This document shows positions 59,822 through 64,000 of a stretch of 64,000 nt of DNA, in pieces. Under the pieces are notes generated by a model that saw nothing but the letters and a program-made list of their open reading frames with translations, ran no database searches and was not told the origin of the DNA. Location of the stretch: the NCBI RefSeq assembly GCF_900115775.1, contig NZ_FOXS01000003.1:496001-560000 (forward strand). Reading direction: 5' to 3'. Every line of letters begins with the position of its first letter. Within the stretch, counting starts at the first letter, position 1. Origin of the DNA: Hymenobacter arizonensis. GTDB taxonomy: Bacteria; Bacteroidota; Bacteroidia; Cytophagales; Hymenobacteraceae. The translations under genes and the position numbers were made by a program.

Positions 59822-61390
59822 TTGGTTATGGGAAAGATGGTGCTCCGCAGCATGGGGCTTGGGGTTTTGCTGATGTGGCTGCTGCCAGCGTTGGGGTGGG
59901 GGCAAGCCAGCCTTCCTCCGGCGCCGGAGCTGGCGGGCGTTTGGGCGGGTCCGCTGGCTATTCCGGGGGGTAGCTTGCCGCTGCAGCTCACCATTGTGCA
60001 GGCTAGCGCCAACAAACTCACGGCCACCCTGGACCTGCCCGCTAAGCGCCTCACCCGCACGCCGGTAGCGGTAACGCTTCGGGGCGACACCCTGGTTTTT
60101 TATGCAGCCACGGCCGACTCCCGGTATGTGTGCGTGCCAAGCGCCAACGGGCAGCAGCTGCGCGGCACCTGGGTGCAGCCGGGCTTGCGGGTCCCTCTCA
60201 CCCTCAGCCGGGTGGTAGAGGGCGGAGCACCCCTGGTGGCGACTGGTGCGGCAGCGGCTGGAGCAGTTCCAGTCGCTACCACCTACCATACCGAGCAAGT
60301 GATGTTGAGCAGCCAGCCCGGCAACGTGCAGCTGGCCGGAACCCTCAGCATTCCCGATGGCCCCGGACCCTTTCCGGCCGCCGTGCTGCTCTCCGACTTT
60401 GGCGACCACGACCGGGATGCCCGGCAGGGGAATTACCGTTTTTTTGCTGCCATAGCCTCGGCGCTGGCCCGCCAGGGCATTGCCGTGCTGCGCCTCGACG
60501 ATAGGGGCGTGGGCCAGTCCACGGGCAGCGGCGCTCTGGTCACGGCCCTCGACCATGTGCGCGACGCCCAGGCCGCCCTCAGCTACCTGCGCCTGCGCCC
60601 CACCATCGACCCCGCCCGCACGGGCCTCATCGGGCATGGCGAAGGCGGCAATATGGCGCTGCTGGCCGCGGTTCAACTCCTGCCTCCCAGCTTTGTGGTG
60701 ACCCTGGCCGCCGCCGGTGTGGAGGGCCTGGAGGTGCTGGCCAGCCAGGCCGAGCCCATTGGCAGCGCCGCTGATACGGCTCAGGTCGGCGCTGCCCACC
60801 GCCAAGCCTGGGCCGACGTGCTCAGCAAAGCCGCCAAGCTCCGAAGCAGTGGCTCCAATGCCGCCCAGGTCGAAACCTACGTGTCGCAACAGCGCCTCAA
60901 AATGAAAGCCGAGGAGCGCAAGCAGGCCGAAGCCATGCGCAAATTTCGGCGCAGCATGTTCGAAATCGTGCGCCAAACGCCCAACAACGACCAAGCCCAG
61001 GCCATTGTGGTGAACATGCTCCGCCAGCGCTACCCCAACCAGGACCCCGCCGTCACCCGCCAGCGCGCCACCGACCTCACCACACCCCGGTACCGGTCGT
61101 TTCTGGCGTTTGACCCGCAGCCCGGTCTGTCTGGCGTGCAGTGCCCGGTGCTGCTGCTGCACGGCACCGACGACGCCGAGGTGAACGCCACCACCAACCT
61201 GACCAGCCTCGAAAAAGGCCTGAAAGCCAACAAGCGCGTAACAACGCGCCGACTAGTGGGCGTCAACCATTGGTTTCATACGCCCGCCACCGAGCTGATA
61301 GCCAACGCCGATGGCAAGGTCGACCCGATTATTTCGATGCTCATGCTGGATACCCTGCGGGACTGGGTGCAGCTACAGGTCGGAAAGTAG
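59822..61390 (+). CDS. Exported alpha/beta hydrolase with degenerate nucleophile elbow
   Basis: A 522-aa protein with a signal peptide (MGLGVLLMWLLPALGWGQ region). Residues 35-150 are a beta-rich N-terminal domain (LAGVWAGPLAIPGGSLPLQL) seen in DUF3887/DUF3108-like secreted esterases. The alpha/beta hydrolase fold starts near 160 (VMLSSQPGNVQLAGTLSIPD, FPAAVLLSDFGDHDRDARQG, LRLDDRGVGQST). The nucleophile elbow, normally GHSEGG in this family, is G-H-G273-E-G-G (IGHGEGGNMALL): the Ser is replaced by Gly. The C-terminal Asp (LLLHGTDDAEV) and His (GVNHWFH) are kept. So it may bind but not hydrolyse by the normal mechanism. Confidence 0.86.
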   Translation: MVMGKMVLRSMGLGVLLMWLLPALGWGQASLPPAPELAGVWAGPLAIPGGSLPLQLTIVQASANKLTATLDLPAKRLTRTPVAVTLRGDTLVFYAATADSRYVCVPSANGQQLRGTWVQPGLRVPLTLSRVVEGGAPLVATGAAAAGAVPVATTYHTEQVMLSSQPGNVQLAGTLSIPDGPGPFPAAVLLSDFGDHDRDARQGNYRFFAAIASALARQGIAVLRLDDRGVGQSTGSGALVTALDHVRDAQAALSYLRLRPTIDPARTGLIGHGEGGNMALLAAVQLLPPSFVVTLAAAGVEGLEVLASQAEPIGSAADTAQVGAAHRQAWADVLSKAAKLRSSGSNAAQVETYVSQQRLKMKAEERKQAEAMRKFRRSMFEIVRQTPNNDQAQAIVVNMLRQRYPNQDPAVTRQRATDLTTPRYRSFLAFDPQPGLSGVQCPVLLLHGTDDAEVNATTNLTSLEKGLKANKRVTTRRLVGVNHWFHTPATELIANADGKVDPIISMLMLDTLRDWVQLQVGK

Positions 61391-61414
61391 ACCGCAACAG
61401 GAAATAGATAAATC

Positions 61415-61452
61415 AAAAAGACCGTCTTGCAGAGCTGCAAGACGGTCTTTTT
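61415..61452. terminator. Bidirectional terminator
   Basis: AAAAAGACCGTCTTGCAG and CTGCAAGACGGTCTTTTT pair over 18 bp with a 2-nt gap. It separates the convergent hydrolase and M2 peptidase genes. Confidence 0.9.
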
Positions 61453-61497
61453 GGGTTATTGATACCCGCCCGGCGAAACCGCCGTTCTTACCCAGCC

Positions 61498-63345
61498 TTA
61501 CATGGTGTACTTGCGGCCCTTGTTCTGGGCTTTCAAGTAGGTCATCAGCGGTTGGAAGTAGTCGACCATGGCGCGAGCCGACAGGTCTTCGCCGGTTTTC
61601 TCCTTTAGCACCACGCGCCAGTCGCGGCTGGAGCCGGGGCGCATGATGTCGCGTAGGAAGTCGCCTACTTCTTGGCTGCCGTAGTAGTTGGTGGCGCGCG
61701 GGTCCTGCTTCAGAATATTCTTGGCAATGTGGTCGTGCAGCTGAAACAGAATGACGTAGCTCAGCGCGTAGTCATAATACTGCGCGGGGTCGTCGTTGAT
61801 GTGGGTTTTGGTGGCGGGGTCGAGGTAGTTTTCGCCGCGGTTGGTGGGCGGCACTATGCCCTGGTACTGCTTACTGAGCGCCCACCACTTGGCATTGAGC
61901 TGGTCGGCGGGCAATTTGTCGGCATAGAAGCTGCTTTCCCACTCGCTCATCACGCCCGAGGCGAAGGGGATGAACACCACGTAGCTCAGGGCTTCTTTCA
62001 GTAGCTCCTGGGTCTGGTCAGTTTTGGTTTTGGGGTCAATCAGCCCGAGGCCGGCCAGGAAGGGTTTCTGCTTAGCCGCCAGGCCCATCATCGAGCCGAT
62101 GGCCTCGTGGTAGGCCCGGTTGGCGCCTTGGCGCAACAGCGGCGGCACTTCGGGGTTTGAGTAGCTCTGGTAGTAGAAAATGTGGCCCAGCTCGTGGTGC
62201 GAGGTTTCGTACCATTCGGTGTTGGCCTCCACGCTCATCAGGCTGCGCAGGTCGTTGCCCAGGTCCATGTGCCAGGCTGAGGCGTGGTTGTTTTTCTTGT
62301 AGGCGGCATCTTTAGGCAGCGGGTAAAGGCTGCTTTTGGTATAGAACGACTCGGGCAGCGCCGGAAAGCCCAGGCTCTGGTAAAACCGCTCGCCCTGCTT
62401 CACCTGCCACTCAGCGCCCTTTTTGGCTAAGGTGGCGTCGAGGTTAAGACCTTTCACGTCCACCATCGAGCCCCAGTCCTGACCCCAGCGGTTGGGCAGC
62501 CAGTGGGCGGGCAGGTAGTCGGGCACCTGCTTCACCTTGTACTTTCTGGCCAGCTCGTAGCGGGCGTAGGTGTGCAGCTCGCGGTAGAGAGGCCGCAGCT
62601 CGGTGTTGATTTTGCGCACCAAAGCCATCATTTCGTCCCGGCTCAGGCCGTAATCGCTGGCCTGGTAGGTGAAATAGTCGGGGTAACCGAGGGCCTGCAC
62701 GGTTTCGTTGCGCAGGTCTCGCAGGTTCAGCAGACCTTCCTTGAGGGTGGGGCCGATGGCCTTGCTGGTTTCCCACACAGCTTGGCGTTTCTGCGGGTTG
62801 GTCTCTTTGCGCAGCAGCTCATCAAGGTCGTTGGTGGTAACGGACTTGCCGGCGTACTTATAGTCGAAGCCGTAGAGTTTTTCCGTTTGCGCGGCTTCGG
62901 CGGCAATGCGGCGCTTTACCACCTCAGCCACCGTTTGGGGGTTGTTGGCGGCGTTGTAGAGGGCCGTTTCCAGCTGCTTGGTTTGCAGTTCGGTGAGGTC
63001 GGTCTTGTGCTCCAGCAGCTCGCGCAGCTTCTGGATGTTTTCGGTGCTGCCCGTGAAGGCGGCCATGCGCTGGTTGGCGCGGGTAGTGGCGCCGCTGTTG
63101 GCCGTATCGCCGGGCACAATGCGGGTATTGGAACGCCACTCCGCTTCGGCCGAGGCGGTGTACAGACGCACATACTCGGCGTTGTAACCGGCAAGGAACT
63201 GCTCGGCCTGGGCGCGGTAGTCGGGTGGGGCAGGGGTTGCCGGAGCAGCAGTGGTATCAGGTGTTGTGGCCACGGGGGCCTTCGCGGTAGGCGCGCAGGC
63301 AGCCAACGAAGCTGCCGCCAGAATGGATAATAAGGGCGTTTTCAT
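61498..63345 (-). CDS. M2 family metallopeptidase (angiotensin-converting-enzyme-like) lipoprotein
   Basis: A 615-aa zinc dipeptidyl carboxypeptidase-like enzyme with a lipoprotein signal (MKTPLLSILAAASLAACAPT, Cys at about 17). The zinc motif is H384-E-L-G-H388 in YETSHHELGHIFYYQ, with third ligand Glu414 in YHEAIGSMMGL. The N-terminal helical domain contains FDYKYAGKSVTTNDLDELLR and WETSKAIGPTLKEGLLNLR-like text. Further ACE-like stretches are WGQDWGSMVDVK, ASAWHMDLG and the C-terminal RPGSSRDWRVVLKEKTGEDL. Length and motifs fit bacterial M2 peptidases. It probably degrades peptides in the periplasm or at the surface. Confidence 0.95.
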   Translation of the reverse strand: MKTPLLSILAAASLAACAPTAKAPVATTPDTTAAPATPAPPDYRAQAEQFLAGYNAEYVRLYTASAEAEWRSNTRIVPGDTANSGATTRANQRMAAFTGSTENIQKLRELLEHKTDLTELQTKQLETALYNAANNPQTVAEVVKRRIAAEAAQTEKLYGFDYKYAGKSVTTNDLDELLRKETNPQKRQAVWETSKAIGPTLKEGLLNLRDLRNETVQALGYPDYFTYQASDYGLSRDEMMALVRKINTELRPLYRELHTYARYELARKYKVKQVPDYLPAHWLPNRWGQDWGSMVDVKGLNLDATLAKKGAEWQVKQGERFYQSLGFPALPESFYTKSSLYPLPKDAAYKKNNHASAWHMDLGNDLRSLMSVEANTEWYETSHHELGHIFYYQSYSNPEVPPLLRQGANRAYHEAIGSMMGLAAKQKPFLAGLGLIDPKTKTDQTQELLKEALSYVVFIPFASGVMSEWESSFYADKLPADQLNAKWWALSKQYQGIVPPTNRGENYLDPATKTHINDDPAQYYDYALSYVILFQLHDHIAKNILKQDPRATNYYGSQEVGDFLRDIMRPGSSRDWRVVLKEKTGEDLSARAMVDYFQPLMTYLKAQNKGRKYTM

Positions 63346-63421
63346 AAGGCAAGATTACTGCATTTTGCCCTCATGATAACCGAGCATCATGCAGTGCCAA
63401 ACCGAAGGGCAGCGTGTAGTT

Positions 63422-63617
63422 GAACCCTCGCGCGGGGAACCTCGCCCCCGGCCCCCCTCCAAAAGAGAGGTGAGCCATAGCACAGGAAATGGGTATGCCA
63501 TTCAATAGAAAGCCCCACTGCTGGTAGTTACAGGGCTTTCGTATTTCCAATTGTTTCGTCAGGCTCCCCTCTCTTTTGGAGAGGGGCCGGGGGTGAGGTT
63601 CCCCGCGTGAGGGTTCG
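63422..63617. repeat. Pair of inverted family E repeats
   Basis: An inverse copy (63439-63475) and a direct copy (63562-63600) form a large inverted repeat, extended outward by GAACCCTCGC.CGGGGAAC-type arms. Between them lies a hairpin (GAAAGCCC/GGGCTTTC) in about 86 bp with no gene. A decayed family A half copy follows at 63614-63641. It lies between the M2 peptidase and the MtfA-like gene. Confidence 0.8.
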
Positions 63618-63656
63618 GCTGTGCTCAGCATGACGTTCTTTTGAATTTTGCTCCGC

Positions 63657-64000
63657 TTACGCCGCCTGGGCCTCACTTAAATGGCACTCCTTATACTTCT
63701 TGCCGCTGCCGCAGGGGCAAGGGTCGTTTCGGCCCAGCTTGCGGCGGCTGCGCAAGGTCTTCAGCCACTCGCGCGGGTCGGTGGCGAAGCGCAGGAAACG
63801 CTTCTTAGGGTTTTGGCGAAAGGCCCGGCCCAGCAGCTCATAAAGCTCGGGGTGGTTTTCCTGCAGCTTTTCGGGCTTCTCGAAGAAATATTCCGTCACC
63901 ACTGCAAAGAACTCGGCTTCGTTCGTGGCGGCATAAGGGTTGATTTCCGACTTGCCCGCTTCAATAGCCGCGATTTCGCGCTTCATTACAGCGGCCCAGG
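63657..64000 (-). CDS. MtfA-like (M90) zinc peptidase C-terminus with SEC-C motif, 5' end beyond window
   Basis: Only the C-terminal about 114 residues are in view; the frame is open to the window edge (…WAAV before Met at 63986). [20 protein letters not shown] followed by [19 protein letters not shown] match the C-terminal part of MtfA/M90 peptidases, including the Glu of NEAEFFA that binds zinc in the family. A SEC-C zinc motif ([17 protein letters not shown]) ends the protein. So the internal Met at 63986 is not the real start. Confidence 0.85.
   Translation of the reverse strand, partial: WAAVMKREIAAIEAGKSEINPYAATNEAEFFAVVTEYFFEKPEKLQENHPELYELLGRAFRQNPKKRFLRFATDPREWLKTLRSRRKLGRNDPCPCGSGKKYKECHLSEAQAA

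Noticed and set aside
59768..61162. 464-codon minus-strand frame
   Set aside because: Antisense to the alpha/beta hydrolase, no recognisable protein features.

Overview
The window looks like chromosome of a GC-rich Bacteroidetes of the Hymenobacter type. Supporting signs are a type IX secretion C-terminal domain on a beta-helix protein, Bacteroidetes-style -7 boxes (TAnnTTTG), many lipoproteins with weak ribosome binding sites, a FucP-type sugar permease, a YCF48-type lipoprotein, KdsB (Gram-negative outer membrane) and dispersed GC-rich palindromic repeats. The genus is inferred; no rRNA is present.

Layout. 1-4358: a leftward RND efflux pair (periplasmic adaptor lipoprotein, then the inner-membrane permease that runs off the left edge). 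5066-27706: a 22.6-kb integrative element inserted in the 3' end of tRNA-Glu(UUC). Its borders are a 61-bp direct repeat (60/61 identical), a tyrosine integrase lies just inside the left border, and paired TGTACCC motifs sit near both ends. 27685-64000: ordinary chromosome with intact tRNA-Glu, GAPDH, a lipid kinase, eIF1/YciH, HPP and DUF1622 membrane proteins, kdsB, a LysM protein, a TIGR02757 protein, a secreted three-gene cluster, mutS2, a large T9SS beta-helix protein, yiaA, a CDP-alcohol phosphatidyltransferase, murB, kptA, a sugar permease, an RlmL-type methyltransferase, a DUF559-RecQ fusion, a LexA-like regulator, pirin, FAS1, an alpha/beta hydrolase, an M2 metallopeptidase and the end of an MtfA-like gene.

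The island carries three blocks. (i) 7052-11375: a translationally coupled vWA / PP2C phosphatase / membrane protein kinase trio, matching the TerY-P signalling triad. (ii) 11852-21609: a leftward five-gene operon of DUF4007 (SspB-like), large P-loop ATPase (SspC position), PAPS-reductase-like protein (SspD/DndC-like), stand-alone DUF262 protein (SspE position, no visible HNH domain) and a Hanks-type protein kinase, meeting a convergent GHKL ATPase gene. This looks like a single-strand phosphorothioation defence system of the Ssp type with an altered effector arm. (iii) 21774-27506: a leftward mobility and replication module (Zn-finger protein, serine recombinase, DUF3987 helicase/primase, VirE-N/BT4734 protein, a 56-aa coupled ORF, excisionase-like HTH protein, an unknown protein). 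No relaxase or virion genes are seen.

Outside the island the most unusual features are the palindromic repeats. One family forms the borders of a small DUF559 nuclease gene, and its right-hand copy is translated in frame to join that gene to recQ. Another locus is a 59-bp perfect inverted repeat between kptA and the sugar permease. An alpha/beta hydrolase with its nucleophile serine replaced by glycine is also notable.
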